Positions 45,386-55,864 of a DNA stretch of 64,000 nucleotides are shown in pieces. Each line of letters starts with the position of its first letter. Position 1 is the stretch's first letter. The position numbers were made by a program, and so were the translations under genes. The notes below the pieces were generated by a model. It saw only the letters and a list, made by a program, of their open reading frames with translations, was not told where the DNA came from and did not search any database. Source of the stretch: Cinnamomum chago (lineage: Eukaryota; Streptophyta; Magnoliopsida; Laurales; Lauraceae); contig CP142456.1 in the NCBI GenBank assembly GCA_038049695.1, positions 19,124,501-19,188,500 on the forward strand. Direction: 5' to 3'.

Positions 45386-47189
45386 AAACTCGATGTGATC
45401 AATAATATCCCGCAAGTGTGCGGCTGCCTTTTTTTTTTAGATAATGGAAAATAAGGGTCGAACCCACAAGGAGCGAATCAAGAAAAAATTTCCAATCAAA
45501 AAAGCTGATGTAGATAATGACCAATAATTATGAAGAGCATAAAATTAAGAATTAAAGCAAGCAAATAGTAAGATAAAACTACCAATAGTGATAAATCTGA
45601 TCAAGCCATAGGAATCCACTAAGTAATCTAAAATCTCTTTTTGATTTAAAACACTTAACTTGTTCAATATGTACTTTGCTTCAAATCAATACATTAAGAT
45701 CTGGACGATTTAACATTAAAAGTCAGTTTCTCTCTTTTAGAGAGATTTATATTTTTTTCTACAAAATAATTCAAAACGCCAAGACCTCCTTCCCTGAATA
45801 AAAGTATAATTAAAACTATCTTAGCATCATCCATCAAACATAAGCATAACCCATCAAAGAAAACATAGTCATAAGCATTGCCCATCAAACGTAAGCATGA
45901 ATGATCAACGACATATTTCAAAGTTAAGAACTAAGTATGAAAGGCACCGACTAGTATGAAGACAAGCCTATTAATCAATAAATCAGTTACATGAACAAGC
46001 AAAGCATAACTCAATTAAAAAGAGAACAAAAAACCTAGCTTCAATTCACAGCCTCAATCATAACCTTAGCCAACCATTGCACCAAAGAAAAATTGATCTT
46101 TCATTAATGTATTCTTCAATACAAACTTCTCCTAAGACTAAGTCTTGCTTGGACAAGGCCCAAGACTACTTTTAAATAAAATAAAATAAAAATACAAAGT
46201 GGAGAACTTGAACTAGAACCTTAGATTTAAAGGAGAGGGAAGAGAGGACGAGGGGAGATAGAAGAGAGGGGAAGTGGGACGTCCAGCCCTAGGAGAGAGG
46301 CATGGCTTGTCCCATAGGGGTATGACTCCTTTTATATTTTTCTTCTCTTCTTTGTTGATAATTGTTTCCCACTTGAACTCCTTAGCTTGGCTTGAACTAT
46401 AAGCAACCCTCCTATCCTTAGCAACTATTTGAATTTGAATTTATCTCTTACCAAGGATAGAGTACTGTCGTGCAACTTAATGTATGTGTGGGTCCCTTTC
46501 CATATGTACAATTGTAATCCCGATTAGAAATTTAGTGCTAACTTTCAGAGGTCATATCTCCCTCATTTTAGCTTCGATTGATGTAGTCTTGGGCTCCACG
46601 GATATTTATTTGAAAAGAGCTTTCCAACGGTAAGTAGATTATGTTGATCCGACACTCAGTTTGCAAGTTATGACCATTACAAGTTGTTGCCCTTGAAAAT
46701 TTTGGAATAATTGGTACAAAGGGAAGCTTCATGTGTGTGGACATCCAAGGCATGTGGGACCCATCTTGGACGTCCAAAGAGCTTTGAAGATCTTTCTTAC
46801 TTGGTTCTTGATTATCTTCCTAAATTTGAATACTTTCGTTCTCAGTTTAGAACTCCATCTCTTTGGGTTTGAATTTTTTCAAATATCCTTGGGAGAGCTT
46901 TCCATCTGAAACTCTATCTCTTTCCTCATCATCTAGAAATCTCCTGCTTGAATTTGGAATTTTGGATAGAGGGGAAGAGATTTCTCAATGTAGGACAGAT
47001 GGATGAGAAGGTATCTTAAATATCTTGAAAACTTTGAATGCAACAAAGTGGGCCCCACCTTCCATTCAGCGTGTGCATGGGAATCCACGCCCGAGGTGGG
47101 GTGTGGTCCCTACTCTATTTTTTTTCTTTTCTTTTATTATTTCAAGCTTTTCTCTAGTGTGGGTCCCTGCTCTATAACAATTTCCTACA
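45386..47189 (-). repeat. probable 5' LTR of the Athila-like element
   Basis: The inner edge is set by the primer site. The outer edge is guessed at TGTAGGAAATTG (minus, from 47189). No second LTR is available for comparison, so the extent is tentative. Confidence 0.4.
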
Positions 47190-47324
47190 AAGATAAAACA
47201 AATGCTTTAATGATAAAATTAAACTAGTGCAATAACCCCTGCTAAGCACGGGCATCGCCTATGTGGTTAGGGTCCCCTGCTCCATTTACTTGCTATTGAG
47301 ATTTTTTTTGATAAATAATTACAT

Positions 47325-47446
47325 GTAATTATTGAGTGGTGTGCTAGTTAGGTTAGTTTTTATTTTAAAGGCTAGATATTGTGGGTTCAAATCTCTCAAC
47401 CTTTATATTATTTTAGCCTTTTTACCAAGGCTCAATAAAAAAAAAA
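47325..47446 (+). mobile_element. tRNA-derived SINE-like sequence
   Basis: Contains a plausible A box (GTGCTAGTTAGGTTAG at 47341) and B box (GGTTCAAATCTC at 47384), spaced as in a tRNA promoter, and ends in an A-run (47437-47446). It has no tRNA cloverleaf that I can fold. This could be a degenerate SINE. Confidence 0.4.
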
Positions 47447-48036
47447 GTCAAGATTGAAAGAGGTTTGGTCAAAATTGAATCGAAAACCCTCTTCTTTAAT
47501 ATATATATATATATTATAATGGAATTTGTGCATGCCATGCATGGGACCTACTCAATGCAATTTTGTGGCTACTGACTTTATGCAATGGTGTCACAATATT
47601 TAGAGATTAAAAGTCTAATTAATTAGTGGGACCCTGGGGTGATGCACAATATCAATTTCACAAATTCATACAAGATTGATGATTTTTGACTGATTTTGAC
47701 TGAAATTCCAATTTGATGCTCATATGTATGAAATCATGAAATTCTAATGCAATTGGCCCTAATTAAATCCACAAATGTTCATGAAATGATGACTTTACAA
47801 CTCAAATTTTGTGGACTCATCATTCACCATCAACTTTATATGCATAACTAAATGAGGGATTTGTCTCTTCCATTTATTTGAAAACTTCTATCATCATTTT
47901 CATATTGTACTCCTCATTCTCATGCCTAATGTCTCACTCAAAATCTCTATTATTACTCTCACTACAACCAGTATTTTGGCCACCTCATGGTTGTATTTCC
48001 AGTAAAGATATTATTGATACAATTGGAACATTGATC
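47447..48036. other. AT-rich DNA between SINE-like and LINE sequences
   Basis: Contains an (AT)n run near 47500. No gene recognised. Confidence 0.5.
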
Positions 48037-49150
48037 TCTTTTTTTTTCTTCTTCTTCTTCCTTAAGAGGAGGTGATTACTAGAAAAGGAAAGGGAAATAA
48101 CAACAGAAAAGAAGGAAAAAGATAACAAACAGGAAAAACAAAGCAGAAACCCACACCACCATCGAACAATAAGATCTCCCAAAAATATCCTAGAAAAAGC
48201 CCGGGACCTCAACCACCACCTATTAGCTGAAGAGTTGATGAAGCACAAGTTCATCGTTATCGGGCAGATTGTTGAGGCCAAAGCTATCGACCTCTTCTTC
48301 CACCCTTGGAGTCTTGTTCTTGGAAGTAATTGAATCTTTCTCTTGCAAATACAAATGATTGGTAGGTGGAGGAAGGATAGAGTCAAATGTGGTAAATCTT
48401 GGGCACTCCATCTTAGCTAGATGATCTGCTATTCTATTTTGAGACTTCATGCAAAGGCTAATCTCCCAACCATCCATAGCTTTCAGCCCTTCTGTCAGGG
48501 CTGACCAAAGTTGCATAAATTCCCATGACAAGTTCTTAGCCCTTTTAAGACTTTCAACCATAATGAGACAACTGCCTTCAATGATAACTCTTCCGTAACC
48601 ATTCTTGATGCAAAGAGACACCCCTTGGTGCAGAGCTTTCAATTCGACTTCTAAAAGACGGGTAATACCAATTGAGTAAGAGTAAGCAATCATCATTTCT
48701 CCTCTATGGTCCTCAACACTTCCACCCACTCTCGCAGCCTCAATGAGAGAGTTTACAACACCATAAGAACTTAATTTAACAAATTAACTTTCTGGTGGAG
48801 GGCTTTAGTTTTCGCGAGGAAATCTTGCATACAGTGCTGAAAGGGGAATAGCATGAGAAACATTCAATTCATAAATTGTGATTTTAGTCCCCTCAAGAAC
48901 TGAGCATGGGTGAATCAACAATGCTGGAAAATGTAGTTGTTCCTCATTTTCTAGAGGTACCGGCAAATAGTTACACCTACCCTTCTAATATTGTTATTAG
49001 ATCCTAGCCAAAATCAATCACTTACAGAGTTAGCCTGATAAGGATGAGGGATGTTCGCGGGAAGTCTTTTCCAATTTTCCATCGTAAAAGAGCATTTGGC
49101 AAAGAGGTAATCAATAGTTTCAATGTTGGTTCTGTAATAAAGACAATTGG
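48037..49150 (-). mobile_element. 5'-truncated L1-type LINE
   Basis: On the minus strand a zf-RVT-like zinc-binding motif lies at about 49060-49145 (NCLYYRTNIETIDYLFAKCS). It is followed by degraded sequence, an RNase H-like domain (48223-48729), a 3' untranslated part and a (GAA)nA tail at about 48038-48055. That is the order at the 3' end of plant L1 elements. The reverse transcriptase itself is missing. Confidence 0.75.
48223..48729 (-). pseudogene. LINE RNase H-like (RVT_3) domain remnant
   Basis: An open frame of 168 codons with RLLEVELKALHQGVSLCIKN (catalytic Glu), GRVIIEGSCLIMVESLK (usual EGDS, here Asp replaced by Ser) and RIADHLAKMECPRF (last Asp). The first Asp lies in broken sequence upstream. 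With the second Asp lost it should be inactive. Confidence 0.75.
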
Positions 49151-49329
49151 ATCAACATAATTATGTATTTATGCAGCCTACATCCGACCGTAAATTTACC
49201 AATTAAGACACACCACATGAAAGACTTTAAGTATAGAGGGAACTTTTAATTTACAAACAATTTTCCAAGGAAGATAGGGGCCAATTTGGGCATTTTTAGA
49301 GGCTTTGTGTATACATATATACGAGAGAT

Positions 49330-49430
49330 GCTCCAATAAAAGTTAGTCTAATGGTACTATGAGAGTAAAGGCGGGGGGCTTTACATCCATATCAATGTCA
49401 ATAGTCTAAATGCGTGTGTGTGTGTCTATA
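49330..49430. mobile_element. diverged partial copy of the MITE at 49451-49602
   Basis: 'atgagagtaaag..gggggctttacatccatatc' and 'caatagtctaaatg' align in order with the middle of the neighbouring MITE ('atgagatatttgg..ggccctcacatccatatc', 'caacaacttaaatg'). Its right side is replaced by a (TG)(TA) microsatellite. Confidence 0.55.
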
Positions 49431-49450
49431 TATATATATATATATGTATA

Positions 49451-49602
49451 GGGAGGTTCTCCTATGAGAGCATCTTTCACCTTACCATGAGATATTTGGT
49501 GGAGGCCCTCACATCCATATCTAATGCCAACAACTTAAATGTGAGGGCCCCCATCCTATCTCTTATAATAAGGTGAGAGATGCTCTCATAGGAGCACCTC
49601 CC
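49451..49602. mobile_element. 152-bp MITE in a TA-repeat
   Basis: Inverted ends GGGAGGTTCTCCTATGAGAG and, in reverse complement, GGGAGGTGCTCCTATGAGAG, matching for about 35 bp. It is flanked by TA-repeat sequence on both sides, compatible with a TA target. No coding content. Confidence 0.8.
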
Positions 49603-49620
49603 ATATATATATATGAGGAA

Positions 49621-49650
49621 GGCTCTCCTCCACTACAGTGGAGGAGAGCC
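49621..49650. repeat. perfect 13-bp-arm hairpin
   Basis: GGCTCTCCTCCAC-taca-GTGGAGGAGAGCC. It lies just right of the MITE and shares the 'gctctcct' theme, so it may be a residual end of a related element. Confidence 0.85.
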
Positions 49651-49799
49651 TCAGCTGCAATCGTGTGGAAAGTGGTGGGCTCGTGTGAAAACTAAAAAGG
49701 TGATAGGGTCAAACAGTGCTGCCCGCCCAAAAGCTAATGACTGATATGAAAAACAGCAGAAGCCCAAAATCGAAACCCTCCCTCCCACCTTCCTCTCCA

Positions 49800-49955
49800 G
49801 CCGATCTCTCTGCAATCGCTCTCTCTCTCTCTCTCTCGCTCCCATCGGTTCTGCTCACGAGGATCTCTCCAGCAGCCCCTCCCGATCTCTCGCTCCCATC
49901 GGTCCTTCTCTCCCTCCCGATCTGCTGCGTCTCTGCTTCTCTCCTTCTCTCCCTG

Positions 49956-49992
<37 letters not shown>

Positions 49993-50345
49993 ATCAGCAC
50001 TGCTGCTGCGTCGAGAGCTTCTCTCCCTCACTGCTGCGATCAGACATCCTCCCTCGTCTCTGCTGCTGCGATCAGACATCCTCACTCACTCCCTGCGTCT
50101 CTGCTGCTGCGATATCTCGCTCCCTCTCTCGTCGAGATCTCTCTCTCTCGCCAGAAGCTCTCCCTCTCATCACTGCACTCCCTCTCTCTCGCTGCTGCAT
50201 TTCCTCTCAAAAGTTTTTAGAAATTAAAATGAGGTGCTCTCATCCCTCGCCACTGCACTCTCGGACGTTGACCTTGCTCTCATCGACTCCGAGTAGTGGC
50301 AGGTACTCTCTCTCCCCCAAAAACAATTATCTATGTAGCGTCCGC
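49800..50345. repeat. CT-rich low-complexity region
   Basis: Repeated (CT)n tracts (about 49817-49838 and 49960-49991) with interspersed ctgctgcg words. Such CT-rich DNA is common in plant 5' untranslated regions. Open frames on both strands here are R/E- or S/L-rich artefacts. No gene start could be established before the LTR array begins. Confidence 0.7.
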
Positions 50346-50598
50346 ACCCTTCTATTAGAGTCTTCTCTTTCAGATTAGGTTCTCTCTAAGCCATGGATTT
50401 AGAACCCATTTCTTTTTCTTTTTGTGATGGTCTCTCTCCTATTAAGTTTTTTCTTTCTCTCTCTATGCCATGGTTTCAAGGGGAAGATTTAGAAAAAAAT
50501 TTCTGGTTTTTTAAGATTTGGGTTTATGATTCTAAAATAAAAAATTTTAGGTTTTATGGTTTAGACATTAAAATTTTAAGATGTTTAGGAGTTGAAAT
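50346..50598. other. left flank of the LTR array
   Basis: T-rich DNA with a short open frame at 50393-50656 that runs into the LTR; no family recognised. The 5 bp before the LTR (50594-50598) are GAAAT. The matching duplication would be beyond the window. Confidence 0.5.
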
Positions 50599-50983
50599 TG
50601 TTAGGAATTTTCTAGATTGCAATTTGATGGATGCATATCATTCTAGCATCATTTGATTTACACACTTGCATTGGTTTTAAAGTAAACTTGAAATCTTGAT
50701 TTATTCATGCATTGTTTTTAAGATCTTGTTTTATGCATGATTTGTTTTTAAATCTTGGATGCATTTGTTTTAGAAAAGAGTTTTCAAGAAATCAAGCAAG
50801 CCTTTGTTTTAAAAGTTTTGAAACTTTTTAGGCTTTTTTATGTCATGTTTTAAAAACCTTTAAAATCTTTAAAACATGTTTTCCAAGCTTGATTTAGTGG
50901 CCAAAAGGTCCCCCAAAGAAATAACTTTGAAATTGCAAAAGTTGTTTTTTTTGCAAAAAGAGGGGGAGTCCCGGCAGTGTCGC

Positions 50984-51115
50984 CGGTCGACCGAGAGGCA
51001 GGTCTCGGTCGACCGAGACAACTGCAGGCAAAAATTGCCTGGGAGCACCAACGGTCAGAAATATGACCGTTGTGTGTTCTCGGTCGACCGAGGCCTGTTT
51101 CTCGGTCGACCGAGA
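50984..51115. promoter_or_regulatory. cluster of four GGTCGACC palindromes upstream of TATA
   Basis: CGGTCGACCG (50984-50993), TCTCGGTCGACCGAGA (51003-51018), CTCGGTCGACCGAG (51079-51092) and TCTCGGTCGACCGAGA (51100-51115). A further inverted pair AACGGTCA/TGACCGTT lies between them. Clusters of GC-rich palindromes just 5' of the LTR TATA box are a described hallmark of Sirevirus LTRs. The same cluster recurs in LTR2 and LTR3, where the second palindrome has one C-to-T change (56279). Confidence 0.85.
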
Positions 51116-51137
51116 ACTAGCCGTTGGCCACTTTTTC

Positions 51138-51147
51138 CTATAAATAT
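51138..51147 (+). promoter_or_regulatory. LTR TATA box
   Basis: CTATAAATAT, 22 bp after the last palindrome. It is the probable start site region for the element transcript. Equivalent boxes lie 5,266 and 10,533 bp downstream. Confidence 0.75.
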
Positions 51148-52766
51148 GAGTTCTTTCCCTTGCCAAAAGTTGGGAATTTTTAACCCCTCCTTGAGAGGAT
51201 TTGAGGCATATCAAAAGGGAAAAGAACCAAGGGATGAAGGGGAAGATTAGGAAAGCTAAAGCTTGGATTAATGAAGTTAAACCACCAAGTAGGCTCTTCC
51301 TTTCTTAATCATATGTTTGCATGCTCTTGTTTTATTTTTGGTAAATCATTTCTAGCATGTTAAACTATGTTTGTGTTGTGTCCTTAACATATTTTATGTT
51401 TTGAGTTGATTTATTGTTTTGGATACAACATCACATGATTCAATCCAAGTAGTACTTGAATTGGTAAATCAAAGTAGATCATGTTAATGAAAGAACTTTG
51501 GTAAATCATATGTAACATGATCCATATACTTGGTTGAATCTTTGATTGTTGTTTTCCATCATAAGAACATCTCTCTCAAAACTAACTTATGTTTTGGATT
51601 CAACTTCTTTACAAATCATATGTTTTCATGTTTTGTTTTATCATTGGTAAATCTTTGTAACATGTTAATCTATGATGTGTTGTATCCTTAGCATGTGTTA
51701 TATTTTGAATAGATCTATTGTTTTGGATACATCACCATTGATTCATCAAAGTAGTATTTTATCTTTGGTAAATCTAAGTAGATCATGTTAATGAAATATG
51801 TAACATGATTCATATACTTTGTTGAATCATTGGTTGTTGTTTTTCCATCATAAGAAAATCTCTTTCAAATGTATCTTATGTTTTGGATTCAACATCATTA
51901 CAAATCATATGTGTATTATTGTTTTTAAAGTATCAACTTGCTTTACTTTGATAGGTATATCATTTTCAAGTTGTCTTTATAATTACATATGATTTGTCCC
52001 CTTCTTCAATCAAATCTAATTTTATGTATTGAGCTTCATTGATGATTTGATTGACATCCCTATGCATCACATGTTTAGAGCTAATCCATTTTATACAACT
52101 TGTGTAACTTTGATATCATTAACAAGTTGTTACTTTTAACATGTGATTGCATTACATCCTCAATCATAAATGTTTTTGAGCTAAAACCTTCAAAAGCCTT
52201 AGGCATACATTTATGAGCTTTCATTTTCTAAATGATTGAGGACCACACACACACACTTCATATGTTTTCATCTTTGCATTCATAGTGTGAGTGTGTATTA
52301 GAATTTCACTTCCATATCCGCCTATTTTAGAGGCATTGTAATGAGCTTAATAGAATCTCCATCAAGTGTATTATAGACACTAATTTAGAGAGATAACCAA
52401 CCATGTGGTTGAAGAGGTTATTGCTTAGCCTATAAAAGCATAGTGTATAGGTTGATGTTAAGCCTTGAAAAACATCATTGAAAGGTTATTGCTTAGCCTA
52501 TTGAAAAGCATAAATAGTGGAAATCCGGTGGGGTGTTGGATCACAAGCCGGTAGTGGATGTAGGCATTGAGGCCGAACCACTATAAATCCTTGTGTGATG
52601 GTGCTTGCTTTGTGGTGATTGTTTATATTAGCTTCCGCATATTGTTTGATAATCATCACTTGTGACTAGTTTGTTTTAAAGAAGTTAAAATTGTTAAAAT
52701 TGGTCATAAAAGAAGCTCACCCTATTCACCCCCCCTCTAGGGTTCGGATCCCCATGGACTTACAAG

Positions 52767-52778
52767 TGGTATCAGAGC
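52767..52778 (+). other. LARD primer-binding site, copy 1
   Basis: TGGTATCAGAGC two bases after the LTR end; complementary to initiator tRNA-Met. Repeated at 58034-58045 and 63300-63311. Confidence 0.95.
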
Positions 52779-55269
52779 GGGTTACTCCATTTTAGGGCTT
52801 AACAACCCGGAGTTGATCCTTGCTAGATTTGGACCCTAGTGTTGTGATTTATTGCATATCTTTTTAAAGATTTCCACTATGTTTGAAAATGTTTTTTTCC
52901 CTTGCCTCATTGCACCACTCTAAGTCTTTTCCAAGTTATATCTTCTAGAGTTGGTGAGTCCTCAAAGTGTTCTCTCATGGACAACCTTTTCAAGACCTTA
53001 GGTGTATTTTCAAAGGTAGACTATTTGAGTAACCTTAAGGCCTTGATACCCCTAGACCAACCTATTCTTTTTAATTATATCTATTTGTTGGTCTTGATAC
53101 ATTTGCATTTTGTTTCTTTATAGTCACATCTTTTAAAATGCAATGTTTCTTTGTGATCATTTGATTTTGTCTTCATGATCTTTTAAGTTATATCTCATGG
53201 TTTTCAAAATCCTTTGATTGCAATTCTTTCATGATGGATTTGCATGTTGTTCATTTAGTAATATCTCTTGTTGTGCATATCTATTCATGATCAATTGATT
53301 GTGATTACAAATGCTTTCATAGCTAGTTTTTCATGATCAATTGATGTTGGAAAATCATTTGATGATTGTCATAGTTATATCCTTTTTGGAAATCAAATGA
53401 TTTGAAGCAACTTTAGTTTTCCATTGATTTTTAAGTTATATCTTTTGATATGGAAAATTTGTGAGTGTCTATTGTTGCAAAAATTGAAAATTTTATAATA
53501 GTACACTTCTTGTTTTTCAAATTCACTTGCTCTTAATTCTATAATTGATTCCTTGTTGGAATTTCAAACATTGAAGTGATTTGAAAAACTTTGGAAAATG
53601 TTCTAAGCTTTATTAGTTATATTTATAGAAGCATTTTCCTTGAAGTTATTTCCTTGTGCCTATTTATGATTATATCATTTGAAAGGAAATAATTTTTACA
53701 ATCTATTTGCATCTTTGCTCTATTAGTTACATTCTTTATGCAAATTGATTTTGTTGACTTACATTGCATGGTTGGATATGTTTCATTGATTTGCATGTTT
53801 GTGCCTAACTTGGTATATTCTCATTAATGCATTTTGATGATTGTTTATGTGCTTTATAGTAAAATCTTGTATTTGAGCTTTTTAAGTACATATGTGAATT
53901 TATGTGCTAAGTTCATTTGGTATAGACCTCATATCCATTTTCCATTGCATTGTAAGCTTAGTACATTTGCTAAGAGTGGAGATGTTACATGATAGCTTAA
54001 TGAATCATTTTAGATGAATTGGAATTAAACCATTGTTCTTAATAGGTATATCCATTTATGTGGTCCATCTTCATCTTTATGTGATCCATGATGTCTCTCT
54101 AACTTCATACCTTCTTGTGCTTACATAGTATATTCTTTTTGATGATATGGTATGAGTTAGATCTTGAGTGTTGATTGATCCTCTCTATGCAAATGTCAAA
54201 GTGTTCTATGTATGGTTGTGATCTTAGTTCTATTTGTTGAAACCATACTAGAACTCAAATCCATCCTCTATGCTTTATAGTCCTTTCTTTTTGGATGGTT
54301 ATGATGTTGATTCATGTATATGCTATAAGTGATATCATCCTAATACATGTTTCAACTTCATTGTAGTGATCTTGATCATATGAAACTCTTTGAAATCCAT
54401 TCCTCATATTTCTATGTGTTTGATGGATAACTTAGATGTTGAATTCATATGATTTAGTCACTTTTTAAATTGCATGCATTTCAAAGTTATATCCTTTTGC
54501 ATTGCAATTTACCTTGTTCATCACTATGCTCAATAGTTATATCTTTATTAGTGATGAATATGCATTTATGATGCTTGATGGATTTTTGTCACATTCTTGC
54601 TCTTTATCATGTTATCAAATTCAATTAGTTTCAATTGGTATAATGTTTGATTGATTTGATTTCTTGTGAATGTGATAAATCTTGTGTGCATTGGATTGAA
54701 CTTGATAAGTAATATGGTTGTTCCATGTCACACACCATTAGCATCATTATGCTCATGTTGCCACCTCCTTTGCTCATATAGGTATATCTCATGACCACCA
54801 TGTTTATGTGTTCATAATATTGGTTGGTTATTAGTTGAGGTTGGCTTCATGTTTGAATTTCATTTCACTCAATTTGCACTTTAATAAGTCATATTTATTG
54901 ATTGAATGAAATGATTTTCAAAATCTTACATAGCATATGATTTTCATAAGTAATATTGATTGATGCTATGTTTGAGTAAACCCCATATCATGGATAGCTC
55001 TAATTTGGATTTCTCTTTTTAGTTATACTTTTAAATCCATTTTAGAGTGATTGATTTATTAAGTCATATCCTAAATCTCAATTGGTATTCTTTGTTCTTC
55101 CAATTGATATCCATGATTGCCTTTCCCATTGACCTAGCTCTCTTTTGGTAATTTGATCATATGAGCTTTATAGTTAAATGAATCTAATCCTTTCCTTGAA
55201 GTTGACCCTCATTGGTAAAACCATCTTCTTCTTGCACCTAATAGTTAAATCTTTGTCAAAAGTTTGACA

Positions 55270-55864
55270 AAAGGAGAGAATGGATTGAGGGGGAGTGTAA
55301 ACCTTCATAGGAAGTATTAGTTTTGATCAAATTGACCCTAGGATTGCCTTTGAGCCCTTAGAGACTACTACCTCACATGATAGCCTGTTATGTACTTCTT
55401 TTTCGATTTCATTTGTTAACAGGTGCTACTAATGGTATTTTCCTTCTTTCATGTGTGTAGGTACCTTTGCAATTTAATGGCAAAGGGGGAGAAATTATGC
55501 ATGTTCTCAAAAGGGTGAAGAGAAAGTCCAAGCTTCCTAAGGGGAGAGTTGTGTATGATCTTCTACAAAGGGAGAGAATGCACACCTTGCCAAAGGGAGA
55601 AAGAGGCATGGTCAAAGGGGGAGAGCTAATAGAAGAAAGAAGCTTGGAGCTAAAGAAGATGCTTGGCCAAAGAAAGAAAGAAGAAAGAAAGATTGAAGAA
55701 TGATCAAGCACCAAGCATCATGAAGAATGAAGAGAAGAAAAGAGCCCAAGCTAAGATAAGCATCCAAGAAGATTTCAAGCCTTGTCCAGCTGAGGGGGAG
55801 CTGAAGACGAAGTGTGTAATTTCAGTGGTGAGTGTGTTTGCCATCAAATTGCAAAGGGGGAGAT
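55270..55864 (+). other. multiple polypurine-tract motifs before LTR2
   Basis: aaaggggga/aaagggaga-type tracts recur at about 55288, 55487, 55538, 55568, 55597, 55614, 55794 and 55855, the last directly before the LTR. The open frames here (55467-55703 and 55663-55881) are K/E-rich products of these purine tracts. Repeated polypurine motifs upstream of the 3' LTR are also known from Sireviruses. Confidence 0.75.

Larger units (their letters stand above)
41062..47189 (-). mobile_element. decayed Athila-like Ty3/gypsy retrotransposon, 5' part
   Basis: Minus-strand order: an LTR (about 47189 to 45386, outer edge inferred), a primer site at 45369-45384, a leader, gag pieces and a protease-like domain. 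No reverse transcriptase, integrase or 3' LTR is visible, so the 3' half is missing. The gag and protease words match the Athila/Tat group. Confidence 0.7.
50599..52764 (+). repeat. LARD LTR copy 1
   Basis: 2,166 bp. It contains a palindrome cluster and TATA box (see 50984-51147), and many 'ggtaaatc' words each sitting inside a short inverted repeat, such as GATCATGTTA (51477) with TAACATGATC (51513). Confidence 0.92.
52765..55864 (+). repeat. LARD internal domain copy 1, hairpin-rich and non-coding
   Basis: 3,100 bp without any recognisable retroelement protein. Short inverted repeats with 8-10 bp arms and about 20-35 bp loops follow one another. Examples: AATCATTTGA/TCAAATGATT (53353, 53393), TTATTTCCTT/AAGGAAATAA (53646, 53683), AAATTGCA/TGCAATTT (54467, 54503), TTCATCACTA/TAGTGATGAA (54517, 54549), ACATAGCAT/ATGCTATGT (54928, 54963). 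The loops very often contain AGTTATATC or a close variant. Confidence 0.85.

Noticed and set aside
49734-50085. R/E-rich and S/L-rich open frames
   Set aside because: Translations of CT/GA simple repeats.
50876-51250. 124-codon frame repeated in each LARD LTR
   Set aside because: It spans the palindrome cluster and TATA box of the LTR, has no known domain, and its repeats SVDR/VDRG simply translate GGTCGACCG.
55467-55703. 78-codon K/E-rich frame in each LARD unit
   Set aside because: Product of repeated polypurine tracts; no gag or env similarity.
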